Positions 8,589-18,388 of a stretch of 64,000 bases of DNA are shown here, piece by piece (the first letter of the stretch is position 1; every line of letters starts with the position of its first letter). Where the stretch lies: positions 496,001 to 560,000 of the forward strand of contig NZ_JYHV01000037.1 in assembly GCF_000952685.1 (NCBI RefSeq), written 5' to 3'. The notes below the pieces were generated by a model. It did not search any database. It was not told the origin of the DNA and saw only the letters and a list, made by a program, of their open reading frames with translations. Made by a program: the position numbers and the translations under genes. Origin of the DNA: Stutzerimonas stutzeri (GTDB lineage: Bacteria > Pseudomonadota > Gammaproteobacteria > Pseudomonadales > Pseudomonadaceae).

Positions 8589-8616
8589 ACGGCCGCGCTG
8601 AAAACAGCGCGGCCGT
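8589..8616. promoter_or_regulatory. Perfect 12-bp stem with AAAA loop in the purE leader
   Basis: ACGGCCGCGCTG (8589-8600), loop AAAA, and CAGCGCGGCCGT (8605-8616) form a perfect hairpin 42 bp upstream of the purE ATG. No T-run follows on either strand, though TTGTTCC follows on the minus strand. It may be a weak terminator/attenuator or a transcript-stability element. Confidence 0.5.
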
Positions 8617-8800
8617 GCAGGTACATGGCCGGAACCGGTCCGACCGAAGGCCGCGCAGTATAGCGCAAGCCCCCGCCCGCCGGCACCCGCGACCGTACGT
8701 CCGGCCACGCCGTCGATCGCGGCGGGTATTGCTCGAAGTCAATGGTGCGCCCCCGGGGTCGGGAGCAGACTGGCGGCTCCGATGCAAAGGAGACTCCCCA

Positions 8801-9823
8801 ATGACCCAGACCATGAAAGCCGCCGTGGTGCATGCCTTCGGCGAACCATTGCGTATCGAGGAAGTGAAGGTCCCGCTGCCGAGCGCCGGGCAGATACTGG
8901 TAAAGATCGAAGCCTGTGGCGTCTGCCATACCGACTTGCACGCGGCCGAAGGGGACTGGCCGGTGCGCCCTACCCTGCCCTTCATTCCAGGCCATGAAGG
9001 TGTCGGCTACGTCGCCGCTGTCGGCAGCGGCGTAACACGGGTCAAGGAAGGCGATCGCGTCGGCGTGCCCTGGCTCTATACCGCCTGTGGCTGCTGCGAG
9101 CATTGCCTGACCGGCTGGGAAACCCTGTGTACCGCGCAACAGAACACCGGTTATTCAGTCAACGGTGGCTACGCCGAATATGTCCTGGCTGATCCCAATT
9201 ATGTCGGCATCTTGCCGGACAAGGTCGCGTTCGATGAGATTGCACCGATCCTCTGCGCCGGCGTCACGGTTTACAAAGGCCTGAAGATGACCGGCGCCCG
9301 TCCCGGCCAGTGGGTGGTGATTTCCGGTGTCGGCGGGCTGGGCCATGTCGCGGTGCAATACGCCAAGGCGATGGGCTTGCACGTGGTGGCGGTCGACGTC
9401 GACGACGCCAAGCTGGAACTGGCGAAGAAGCTCGGCGCCAGCCTGACCATCAATGCCCGCAGCGAAGACCCGGTGGCGATCGTCCAGCGCGACATCGGCG
9501 GGGCGCATGGGGTGCTGGTCACTGCGGTGTCCAACGGCGCTTTCGGCCAGGCCATCGGCATGGCTCGCCGTCACGGAACGGTCGCGCTGGTTGGCCTTCC
9601 GCCAGGCGATTTCCCCACGCCGATCTTCGATGTGGTGCTCAAGGCCATCAGCATTACCGGCTCGATCGTCGGCACCCGCGCCGACCTGCAGGAAGCGCTG
9701 GATTTCGCCGCCGAAGGCTTGGTCAAGGCGACTATCCATGCTGGCAAACTGGACGACATCAACCAGATCTTCGACCAGATGCGCGCGGGGACCATCGAGG
9801 GACGCATTGTTCTGAGCCTTTAA
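8801..9823 (+). CDS. adhP: Zinc-dependent alcohol dehydrogenase (AdhP-like)
   Basis: This 340-aa NAD-dependent medium-chain alcohol dehydrogenase oxidises primary alcohols such as ethanol or propanol to aldehydes. Catalytic zinc ligands are in [15 protein letters not shown] and GHEGVGYV. Structural-zinc cysteines are in the [15 protein letters not shown] stretch, and NAD binds at [14 protein letters not shown]. The ATG at 8801 is preceded by AAAGGAGA at good spacing, which decides the start over upstream in-frame codons. It is divergent from purE and converges with the LysR gene downstream. Confidence 0.94.
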   Translation: MTQTMKAAVVHAFGEPLRIEEVKVPLPSAGQILVKIEACGVCHTDLHAAEGDWPVRPTLPFIPGHEGVGYVAAVGSGVTRVKEGDRVGVPWLYTACGCCEHCLTGWETLCTAQQNTGYSVNGGYAEYVLADPNYVGILPDKVAFDEIAPILCAGVTVYKGLKMTGARPGQWVVISGVGGLGHVAVQYAKAMGLHVVAVDVDDAKLELAKKLGASLTINARSEDPVAIVQRDIGGAHGVLVTAVSNGAFGQAIGMARRHGTVALVGLPPGDFPTPIFDVVLKAISITGSIVGTRADLQEALDFAAEGLVKATIHAGKLDDINQIFDQMRAGTIEGRIVLSL

Positions 9824-9828
9824 GCGCA

Positions 9829-9859
9829 GGCCCGGATGCGCCAAGCTCGTGTCCGGGCC
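9829..9859. terminator. Possible bidirectional hairpin between adhP and lysR
   Basis: GGCCCGGA (9829-9836) pairs perfectly with TCCGGGCC (9852-9859) in the 40-bp gap between convergent genes. There is no T-run, so termination efficiency is uncertain. Confidence 0.45.
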
Positions 9860-9863
9860 CAAC

Positions 9864-10790
9864 TCAATCCTCGACCGCCATCTCAGCAACCTGACCCGCG
9901 CCGCTTTCCAGCTTGCGCCAGAGCAGTCGCACCGGCGCCTTGCGCACCAGCGCACAGCGATACAGGCGAATCTCCAGCGGCACCCGCCAATGCTCGGCTC
10001 CGCAGATCACCAGCTCACCACGCTCCAACTCGGCGGTTACGGAGAGCCGTGGCACCCAGGCCAGGCCCAGCCGCTGCATCGCCATGCTTTTCAAGCTGTC
10101 GGCCATCGCCGTTTCGTACACCGTGGACGAGCGCAGGCCGCGTTGACGCAGCAGCAAATTAACCGACCGACCCAGCGAGGCGCCGGCGCTGTAGGCCAGC
10201 AGCGGCACGGTCTGGCCGCTGTCGGGATCGAACAGCGGCCTGCCGGCGTCATCGACAGCGCAGACCGGCACGATCTCGGTACGTCCCAGCGACAACGACG
10301 GAAACAGCTCCGGATCCATCTGCAGCGCGGCATCCGGATCGTAATAGGCAAGGATCAGGTCGCAGGCGCCTTCGCGCAGGGAATGCACCGCCTCGCCGAC
10401 GTTGGTCGCCACCAGCCGGCTGTTGACCGGCACACCATCGAGACGTAGCCGGGCCAACCAACCTGGAAAAAAACCGAGCGCCAGCGAATGCGCAGCGGCG
10501 ATCTGCAACACCTCGCCGCGTTGCCCCTCAAGGTTGTGCAGGTAGTGCACCACCTCGCCCAGCTGTTCGACCATGTTGCGTGCCGTGACCAGGAACAGCT
10601 GTCCCGCCTCGGTCAGCTCGATCGGCGTACGGGCGCGGTTCACCAGGGTCAGGCCCAGGGTGTTCTCCAGGCTGCGGATGCGCCGGCTGAAGGCCGGCTG
10701 GGTGACGAAGCGTCGCTCGGCGGCCTGGGAGAAGCTGCGAGTAGCCGCCAGTGCGACCAGGTCTTCCAGCCACTTGGTTTCGATGTTCAT
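9864..10790 (-). CDS. LysR-family transcriptional regulator (divergent from aspA)
   Basis: This is a 308-aa LysR regulator. The winged helix-turn-helix is at residues 1-60 (WLEDLVALAATRSFSQAAERRFVTQPAFSRRIRSLE), followed by a periplasmic-binding-fold effector domain from about residue 90. The ATG at 10790 was chosen because it puts the HTH at the usual distance from the N-terminus; the frame stays open to 10868. It is transcribed away from aspA, and the 190-bp shared region holds an inverted repeat typical of a LysR operator. This suggests control of aspA and perhaps the downstream symporter (inference). Confidence 0.9.
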   Translation of the reverse strand: MNIETKWLEDLVALAATRSFSQAAERRFVTQPAFSRRIRSLENTLGLTLVNRARTPIELTEAGQLFLVTARNMVEQLGEVVHYLHNLEGQRGEVLQIAAAHSLALGFFPGWLARLRLDGVPVNSRLVATNVGEAVHSLREGACDLILAYYDPDAALQMDPELFPSLSLGRTEIVPVCAVDDAGRPLFDPDSGQTVPLLAYSAGASLGRSVNLLLRQRGLRSSTVYETAMADSLKSMAMQRLGLAWVPRLSVTAELERGELVICGAEHWRVPLEIRLYRCALVRKAPVRLLWRKLESGAGQVAEMAVED

Positions 10791-10869
10791 GCCGGCTCCT
10801 GGCAGGCTGGGAATGGGATCGGGATGAAGCGCAATATCGCTCGCCAGCCTAACGGCGTCACACCGCAAT

Positions 10870-10886
10870 TATGCCGATTGTGCATA
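10870..10886. promoter_or_regulatory. LysR-type operator candidate
   Basis: TATGC (10870-10874) and GCATA (10882-10886) form a perfect interrupted palindrome with a seven-base centre, in the region between the divergent LysR gene and aspA. This size and symmetry suit a LysR recognition site. The assignment is from position and symmetry only. Confidence 0.45.
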
Positions 10887-10980
10887 GGCCAGTGTTTAAC
10901 GGCATTGGCCGAGAAAGGGCCTCAGCCCTATGGTAGCGGCCTTCGCGGCAAATGCCGCTTTTCTCTCGGATGAGAACCTC

Positions 10981-12405
<1,425 letters not shown>

Positions 12406-12429
12406 CGCGCTGGTGTTTCCCGCTGTAAA

Positions 12430-12484
12430 GGCGCCCGCTGTGCCGGGCGCCCTTACATACCGAGCCGCCACAAACGGCTCGTTT
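12430..12484 (+). terminator. Double hairpin between aspA and symporter gene
   Basis: GGCGCCCG (12430-12437) pairs with CGGGCGCC (12444-12451). A second stem, GAGCCG (12462-12467) with CGGCTC (12475-12480), is followed by GTTTC. Two tandem stems in a 106-bp gap suggest termination or attenuation between aspA and the symporter. Confidence 0.55.
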
Positions 12485-12511
12485 CAATAAGAACAACAAA
12501 CAGGTATCCGC

Positions 12512-13771
12512 ATGAATCAGAGCACCACTCTCGCTAATCCCCTGCGCCTGCTCGGCCGCCTGGCCCTGTGGCAGCAGATCCTCATCGGCCTGGGCCTGGG
12601 CATCGTCACCGGCCTCGTTTTCAAGCAGGACGCGCTGGTTCTGGCACCGATCGGCACGCTGTTTCTCAATGCCATCAAGATGCTCATCGTGCCGCTGGTA
12701 TTCGTTTCGCTGGTGGCCGGCATCACCTCCATGCAGGACAGCGCCAAACTGGGACGGATCAGCGTAAAGACCATCGCCATCTACCTGATCACCACCGCGT
12801 TCGCGGTCAGCATCGGGCTGCTGTTTGGTGCGCTGTTCAGCCCCGGCGAGGGCATGAGCATGGTGGCCAGCACCACCGGCGAGGCCAAGCAGGCGCCGTC
12901 TCTGGTCAGCATCCTGGTCGGCCTGATCCCGAGCAACCCGGTCACTGCATTCGCCGAAGGCAATATCCTGCAGATCATCGTTTTCGCCATTGCGCTGGGC
13001 GTGAGCATGAATCTGGTCGGTGAACGCGCGGCGCCGGCGGTGCGGCTGTTCGATGGCCTAGCCGAGACCTTCTACAAGCTCACCGATTTAGTGATGCGCG
13101 TTGCGCCGATCGGGGTCTTTGCCCTGACCGCCGGCGTGGTCGGCAGCCACGGCGCCGAAGTGCTGCTGCCCCTGGCCGGCGTCATCGGCGTGATCTACCT
13201 GGCTAGCATTGCCCATGTATTGCTCGTCTATGGCGGCCTGCTCGGACTAGTGGGGCGGTTGAGCCCGCTGCGGTTCCTGCAGGGCATTGCACCGGCACTG
13301 GCGGTTGCGTTCAGCACTTCGAGCAGTTCCGGCACCCTGCCGGTTTCCATCGAATGCGCACGCAAGAATCTCGGCGTGTCCGAAGGCGTGGCGGGCTTCG
13401 TACTCCCCGTTGGCGCCACCATCAACATGGACGGCACCGCCATCTATCAGGGCGTGCTGGCGCTTTTCATCGCTCAGGCGTTCGGCATCGACCTCAATGC
13501 CGGGCAGTATCTAATGATCATCCTCACCGCGACCCTGGCATCAGTGGGCACCGCGGGCATCCCTGGTGCGGGGTTGATCATGCTCGGACTGGTACTGACT
13601 TCGGCCGGCCTGCCACTCGAAGGTGTGGCGTTGATCGCCGGCATCGACCGGATCCTCGACATGGCGCGCACCACGGTGAACGTCGCCGGTGACCTGATGA
13701 CCACTACCTTGGTCGGGCGCAGCGAGAACGAGCTGGATCAAGACGTATACAACAGCAGCAACAAGGAATGA
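12512..13771 (+). CDS. Dicarboxylate/amino acid:cation symporter (DAACS family)
   Basis: This 419-aa, multi-spanning inner-membrane carrier moves glutamate, aspartate or C4-dicarboxylates with sodium or protons. Family motifs are present in order: the serine-rich re-entrant loop (STSSSSGTLPVS, near residues 268-279), NMDGTAIYQG (near 308), and GTAGIPGAGLIM in the second re-entrant hairpin. Length is normal for GltP/GltT. It follows aspA, which suggests import of aspartate or export of fumarate-type acids. The ATG at 12512 begins MNQSTTLANPLRLLGRL. Confidence 0.93.
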   Translation: MNQSTTLANPLRLLGRLALWQQILIGLGLGIVTGLVFKQDALVLAPIGTLFLNAIKMLIVPLVFVSLVAGITSMQDSAKLGRISVKTIAIYLITTAFAVSIGLLFGALFSPGEGMSMVASTTGEAKQAPSLVSILVGLIPSNPVTAFAEGNILQIIVFAIALGVSMNLVGERAAPAVRLFDGLAETFYKLTDLVMRVAPIGVFALTAGVVGSHGAEVLLPLAGVIGVIYLASIAHVLLVYGGLLGLVGRLSPLRFLQGIAPALAVAFSTSSSSGTLPVSIECARKNLGVSEGVAGFVLPVGATINMDGTAIYQGVLALFIAQAFGIDLNAGQYLMIILTATLASVGTAGIPGAGLIMLGLVLTSAGLPLEGVALIAGIDRILDMARTTVNVAGDLMTTTLVGRSENELDQDVYNSSNKE

Positions 13772-13928
13772 GCCTCGCTGGGCCGCTCTGACTCGGCGGT
13801 CCAGCAAACCCGCAGACAAACGCCGCGATCCGGGCGAAGCGGCGTCGACCCCGCTGGCTAAAGCGTGATACGGCACAAGCCGCCGTTTTCAGCCCTTGCG
13901 TAGACTCCGCCGATTTCCTGGAGGCCTC

Positions 13929-14687
13929 ATGCGCAAACTACTCACGCTTACCCTGTTGCTCAGCTCTTTCATCGCCGCACCGTTCGCCCAGGCGGAGCTC
14001 CCGAAAGGCTATGAGATGGTCCTGCAGACCGAGAACTTTCCGCCCTTCAACATGGCGGAGGGCGGCAAGAACTTCGCGAAGGAAGAGCATATCCATGGCA
14101 TCAGCGCCGACACCGTGCGCGAGATGTTCAAGCGCGCCGGCATCGCTTATTCGATGACGCTACGCTTTCCTTGGGATCGCATTTACCAATCGACCCTGGA
14201 TCTGCCTAACCACGGCCTGTTCTCGACGTCGATGACCGATGAGCGCCGGTCGCTGTTCAAGTGGGTCGGCCCCATCGCGCAGTACGAAAGCGTCCTGCTC
14301 TCGGCACCCGGCTCGAACCTCAAGCTGACCAGCCTCGCCCAGGCCCAGGGGTACAAGATAGGTGCCTACAAGAGCAGCGCGGTGAGTCAGCGCGTGGAGG
14401 CTCAGGGTCTTGCACCGGTCAATGCGCTGCGCGATCAGGAAAACCTGCAGAAGTTGCTCATCGGCAAGATCGACCTCTGGGCGACGTCCGACCCGGTGTG
14501 GCGCTACTACGCCAAGCAGGAGGGCGTGAGCGGCCTGAACACGGTGCTGGTGTTCAACTCGTCGCCGCTGTACCTGGCCCTCAACAAGGACACGCCCGAT
14601 GAAGTGATCACTCGCCTGCAAAGCGCCTTGGATCAGATGAAGACCGAGGGTTACGGCAGCTGCGTCAAGCACCCCGAACTCTGCTGA
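13929..14687 (+). CDS. Periplasmic family-3 solute-binding protein
   Basis: This is a 252-aa exported protein with a signal peptide (MRKLLTLTLLLSSFIAAPFAQAE, cleavage after AQA). Its SBP_bac_3-like fold begins EMVLQTENFPPFNMAEGG, and it ends with a cysteine pair (GSCVKHPELC) that may form a disulfide. No ABC ATPase or permease gene adjoins it, so it may be an orphan binding protein or a sensor partner. A TGGAGG ribosome site lies just before the ATG at 13929. The ligand is unknown; position beside amino-acid genes suggests an amino acid. Confidence 0.82.
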   Translation: MRKLLTLTLLLSSFIAAPFAQAELPKGYEMVLQTENFPPFNMAEGGKNFAKEEHIHGISADTVREMFKRAGIAYSMTLRFPWDRIYQSTLDLPNHGLFSTSMTDERRSLFKWVGPIAQYESVLLSAPGSNLKLTSLAQAQGYKIGAYKSSAVSQRVEAQGLAPVNALRDQENLQKLLIGKIDLWATSDPVWRYYAKQEGVSGLNTVLVFNSSPLYLALNKDTPDEVITRLQSALDQMKTEGYGSCVKHPELC

Positions 14688-14742
14688 ATCAGCAGCGACC
14701 TCGCGGAAGGCACCTTCGTGCCGGACCCGCAAGCGCCACCAG

Positions 14743-15564
14743 CTACTCGATCTCGAACAAGCCGTCACGCATTTGCGCTGAGGCCAACCGATCGCGGATC
14801 TCCGGATCGATCCGCGGATCATCCCGCCCGTAGAGCATTACCTGCCGGTAGGCATTGACCCGGTTGATCTCGGTACCCAGGTACTCCCAGACCACGCGAG
14901 TACAGGCCGGCGTACGTCGGTCTCCGCTGGAGACACCGGTTTTCAAGCCATTGAGGCGGCTGATACGGCTCTTGAAGCTGGGAATCAGGATGGTCTGGCT
15001 CATCTCGTTGTCGGTCAGCGACTCGTAGTCGATGAGAAACAGTCGATCCTGCAAATAGAAGGCGGCGCCCAGGTAGCGGCAGCGCACCACGCCGTCTTCC
15101 TGTTTGGGATTGTCGGGACGCGACTGTTCCTGACGTTCCTGGCGTTCGAAGACGAAGCTGCCGCGATCCTCGCGTAGATGCACCAGCGACAGCAGGATCT
15201 GCCCCGGCACCGACATGCAATTGGCATATTCGAAGTAGTAGCCACAGTAACGGGACAGGCTGTTGGCGTTGTCGCGCATCGGCTGGAACAACTCCAGCAG
15301 CGGGTCACTGGCGGCGATGCGCTCCTGATCGTTTCGTCGCAGACCGATCAACTGCGCGAACTGTTCACCGGGCAGGCTCAGCTCGTAGCCCTCGACCCCG
15401 AAGAAATCACAGATGCGTTTGAGGTTGTGCGCAGTGGGGCGGCTTTGGCCATTCAGGTACTTGTTGAATTGCGCCCGGTTGATCGAAAGCTTGCGGCACA
15501 CCTCGGCAATCGACCGGTAATGGCTGCAGAGCAGCTTGAGATTGGCGCCGAGGTGGTCTTTCAT
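14743..15564 (-). CDS. XRE-type helix-turn-helix transcriptional regulator
   Basis: This 273-aa regulator has an N-terminal HTH at residues 8-60. The recognition segment is EVCRKLSINRAQFNKYLNGQ, followed by SRPTAHNLKRICDFFGV, a Cro/CI-type arrangement. The C-terminal 200 residues form an uncharacterised, probably ligand-binding domain. It is divergent from the alanine/glycine symporter at 15716. The 151-bp shared region carries repeated TGATGC motifs that may be its operators. Family function is not known to me. Confidence 0.8.
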   Translation of the reverse strand: MKDHLGANLKLLCSHYRSIAEVCRKLSINRAQFNKYLNGQSRPTAHNLKRICDFFGVEGYELSLPGEQFAQLIGLRRNDQERIAASDPLLELFQPMRDNANSLSRYCGYYFEYANCMSVPGQILLSLVHLREDRGSFVFERQERQEQSRPDNPKQEDGVVRCRYLGAAFYLQDRLFLIDYESLTDNEMSQTILIPSFKSRISRLNGLKTGVSSGDRRTPACTRVVWEYLGTEINRVNAYRQVMLYGRDDPRIDPEIRDRLASAQMRDGLFEIE

Positions 15565-15573
15565 GGTCGATCC

Positions 15574-15645
15574 CAGTGATGCGAGCGGCGCGATTCTAGC
15601 ATCAACTCGCGTCAGTTCGCCGCGATCCGCGCAATTGCATCACTG
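15574..15645. promoter_or_regulatory. Spaced inverted repeats (TGATGC motif) between regulator and symporter genes
   Basis: CAGTGATGC (15574-15582) and GCATCACTG (15637-15645) are perfect complements 54 bp apart. A third copy of the core, GCATCA, is at 15598-15603. Their placement in the divergent promoter region suggests regulator-binding half sites. Confidence 0.4.
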
Positions 15646-15715
15646 AGGCATCTGGCCAACCATTCCCCGGCTGCGTCCTTACATTCGTCCAAAACAACAA
15701 GAGAGACCCTTCCGC

Positions 15716-17161
15716 ATGCTCGATCTTCTCAACGATCTCATCTGGAGCAAGCTGCTCATCGTGATGCTGATAGGCCTCGGCCTGCTCTTCACCATCGCCT
15801 CGCGCTTCGTCCAGTTCCGCTACTTCGGCAGCATGTTTAAGATTTTCGGCGAAGCCTTCAAACGCCAGCCGGGCCAGCTCAGTTCATTCCAGGCGTTGAT
15901 GCTCAGCGTCGCCGGCCGCGTCGGTGCCGGCAACATCGCCGGTGTCTCGGTCGCCATCATGCTCGGCGGCCCAGGCGCGATCTTCTGGATGTGGATTGTG
16001 GCCCTGGTCGGCATGGCCACCAGCTACTTCGAGTGCTCCCTGGCGCAGCTGTACAAGCGCCGTGAACCCGACGGCGGCTATCGCGGCGGCCCGGCGTTCT
16101 ACATCCAGCACGGCCTCGGCCAACGCTGGCTGGGTATCGTGGTATCGCTGCTGTTGCTGGTGACCTTCGGCTTCGGCTTCAACGCCGTGCAGTCGTACAC
16201 CGTCGCCAGTTCGATGAACGATACCTTCGGCGTGCCGACCTTCGTCAGCGGCATCGTGCTGATGGTGGTGATCGGCCTGATCATCTTCGGTGGCATCAAG
16301 CGCATCGCCAAGTTCGCTGACGTGCTGGTTCCGGTGATGGCGTTCTCTTACATCGCCATGGCGATCTTCGTCATCGGCAGCAATGCCGGCGATATCCCTG
16401 CCGCCTTCGGCACCATCTTCCGTAGCGCCTTCGGCCTCGAACCGGCATTCGCCGGTGGCATCGGCGCGGCGATCATCATGGGCGTCAAGCGCGGTCTGTT
16501 CTCCAACGAAGCCGGCCTGGGCAGCGCGCCCAACGTGGCCGCAGTCGCCGAGGTCAAGCACCCGGTGGCACAGGGCATCGTGCAGTCGCTGAGCGTGTTC
16601 ATCGACACCATCGTGCTGTGCAGCTGCACCGCGCTGATCATCATCCTCTCCGGCGTATTCGAGCCGGGCAGCGAGATGGCCGGTGTGGTCCTGACGCAAA
16701 CTGCCGTCGCGGCCGTTGTCGGTGAGTGGGGCCGGGTGTTCATCAGCGTGGCGCTGTTGCTGTTCGTGTTCACCACCCTGATCTACAACTACTACCTCGG
16801 CGAGAATGCGCTGGGCTTCTTCACTGAGAAGCGCTGGCCGGTGCAGGTCTACCGCGTCATGGTGATCGGCCTGGTGATGTGGGGCTCGATCCAGGACCTG
16901 GGCACGGTGTTCGGCTTTGCCGACGTCACCATGGGTCTGCTGGCGATCTGCAACCTGATCGCCTTGGCGCTGCTGTTCAAGGTTGGGCTGCGCCTGATGC
17001 GCGACTACGACAGCCAGCGTGATGCGGGCGTGGAGTCTCCGGTGTTCGATCCGAAGAACTTCGCCGATCTGGATCTGGACCCGACCGTCTGGCCAGCCCG
17101 CGGCACCAGTGAATCGCCTGCCACGGGATCGGCAACCGCCTCCCCGGTGCAGCAGCGCTAA
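15716..17161 (+). CDS. Alanine/glycine:cation symporter (AGCS family)
   Basis: This 481-aa sodium-coupled amino-acid carrier has about ten or eleven membrane segments. AGCS motifs are GRVGAGNIAGVSVAIMLGGPGA near residue 70, GGPAFYIQHGLG near 140, and KRGLFSNEAGLGSAPNVAA near 260. The last 30 residues are a hydrophilic, low-complexity tail. It is divergent from the XRE-type regulator, which is a likely controller. Downstream is a palindromic repeat element and then an asparaginase gene. Confidence 0.93.
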   Translation: MLDLLNDLIWSKLLIVMLIGLGLLFTIASRFVQFRYFGSMFKIFGEAFKRQPGQLSSFQALMLSVAGRVGAGNIAGVSVAIMLGGPGAIFWMWIVALVGMATSYFECSLAQLYKRREPDGGYRGGPAFYIQHGLGQRWLGIVVSLLLLVTFGFGFNAVQSYTVASSMNDTFGVPTFVSGIVLMVVIGLIIFGGIKRIAKFADVLVPVMAFSYIAMAIFVIGSNAGDIPAAFGTIFRSAFGLEPAFAGGIGAAIIMGVKRGLFSNEAGLGSAPNVAAVAEVKHPVAQGIVQSLSVFIDTIVLCSCTALIIILSGVFEPGSEMAGVVLTQTAVAAVVGEWGRVFISVALLLFVFTTLIYNYYLGENALGFFTEKRWPVQVYRVMVIGLVMWGSIQDLGTVFGFADVTMGLLAICNLIALALLFKVGLRLMRDYDSQRDAGVESPVFDPKNFADLDLDPTVWPARGTSESPATGSATASPVQQR

Positions 17162-17180
17162 GCGCCCGCAGCGGGTACGA

Positions 17181-17348
17181 ACAGGAGGCCACACAGGCCG
17201 TGTGAAAACGTAGCGAGCGAAGGTCAGGCAAGGCAAAAACAGCCGAAAAAGCGCAGTTTACGTGCTGTAAATGAGCATTTTTGAGGTTGTTTTTAACGCA
17301 GCATGACCGAGCGCAGTAGCTTTTCATACGGTTTGTACGGCCTCCTGT
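17181..17348. repeat. Palindromic MITE-like intergenic element, copy 1
   Basis: A 168-bp imperfect palindrome centred at 17264 has outer arms ACAGGAGGCC (17181-17190) and GGCCTCCTGT (17339-17348) that are perfect complements. Inner arms around AAAAACAGCC and GGTTGTTTTT also pair, with a short GTGCT centre. No coding capacity is present. A diverged relative is at 32182-32315. Such long palindromes occur as scattered intergenic repeats in Pseudomonas genomes; whether it is a mobile MITE is inference. Confidence 0.65.
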
Positions 17349-17365
17349 GTTCTTAGGAGACCAAC

Positions 17366-18358
17366 ATGGTGGCTTCCAGAAACATTCTGGTGCTGTACAC
17401 CGGCGGCACCATCGGCATGCAACAAAGCGCCGTAGGCCTGATGCCCGCCTCTGGTTTCGCCGGCAGGCTACGCGAGCAGCAGGACCAGCAACCTCAGCTG
17501 ACGTTACCCAACTGGCTATTCCGCGAGCTGCTGCCAGCAATCGACAGCGCCAACATGAACCAAACCAACTGGCTGTCCATGGTCGAGGCCATTCGTGCCG
17601 GCGTCGAGCAGGACGGCTGCGATGGCGTGCTGGTGCTGCATGGCACCGATACCCTGGCCTACAGCGCTGCCGCCCTGAGCTTCTTGCTGCTCGGGCTCGA
17701 GGTGCCGGTGCTGCTGACCGGCGCCATGCTGCCGGCCGGTGCGCCTGACAGCGATGCCTGGAGCAACCTCTTCGGCGCCATGCAGGCACTGCAGGCCGGG
17801 ATCGAGCCGGGGGTATATCTGTACTTCAGTGGCAAGCTGATGTCCGGCGTGCGGGCCAGCAAACGCGGTACCGCGACGCTGGATGCCTTCGGTGTCGCGC
17901 CTCGTTTGCGTCAGGGTAAACGTGCGCCAGGCATCCCGGCCACGCTCGACTATCGCCAGCCGCGCCGGTCGGTCAGCCTTGCGGTGCTGCCGTTCTACCC
18001 GGGCATCGAGGCGTCACATCTACGCGCCCTGCTGGCCTGCGGCGTGCAAGGTGTGCTACTCGAATGCTACGGCAGCGGTACGGGCCCGGCGGACGATGCC
18101 GAGCTGCTGGCGGTATTGAAGGATGCACATGAGCGTGGTGTGGTGCTGGCAGCAATCAGTCAGTGCCCGCAAGGTCACGTCGAGTTCGGCATCTACGCCG
18201 CCGGCAGCACGCTGGCGGCCACAGGGTTGATCTCCGGCGGTGGCATGACCCGTGAAGCCGCGCTGGGCAAGCTGTTCGCGCTGCTCGGCGCGGGTTTGTC
18301 ACAGGCAGAAACCGAACACTGGTTCGCCCTCGATCTTTGCGGCGAGCGTGCCGACTAG
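17366..18358 (+). CDS. ansA: Type I (cytoplasmic) L-asparaginase
   Basis: This 330-aa enzyme hydrolyses asparagine to aspartate and ammonia. Both asparaginase threonine motifs are present: LYTGGTIGM near residues 10-18 and LHGTDTLAYSA near residue 90. No signal peptide is seen, which with the length points to the cytoplasmic type I form. An AGGAGA ribosome site is seven bases before the ATG. The palindromic element ends 17 bp upstream, so it lies in the gene's leader or promoter region. Product aspartate could feed AspA. Confidence 0.92.
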   Translation: MVASRNILVLYTGGTIGMQQSAVGLMPASGFAGRLREQQDQQPQLTLPNWLFRELLPAIDSANMNQTNWLSMVEAIRAGVEQDGCDGVLVLHGTDTLAYSAAALSFLLLGLEVPVLLTGAMLPAGAPDSDAWSNLFGAMQALQAGIEPGVYLYFSGKLMSGVRASKRGTATLDAFGVAPRLRQGKRAPGIPATLDYRQPRRSVSLAVLPFYPGIEASHLRALLACGVQGVLLECYGSGTGPADDAELLAVLKDAHERGVVLAAISQCPQGHVEFGIYAAGSTLAATGLISGGGMTREAALGKLFALLGAGLSQAETEHWFALDLCGERAD

Positions 18359-18388
18359 CGGTATCGGCGACTCAGTCCGGGCTGAGGT

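Noticed and set aside
8548-8985. N-terminal extension of purE
   Set aside because: Homologs begin at [14 protein letters not shown]; the extension runs through the purE leader hairpin and antisense to adhP, without family similarity.
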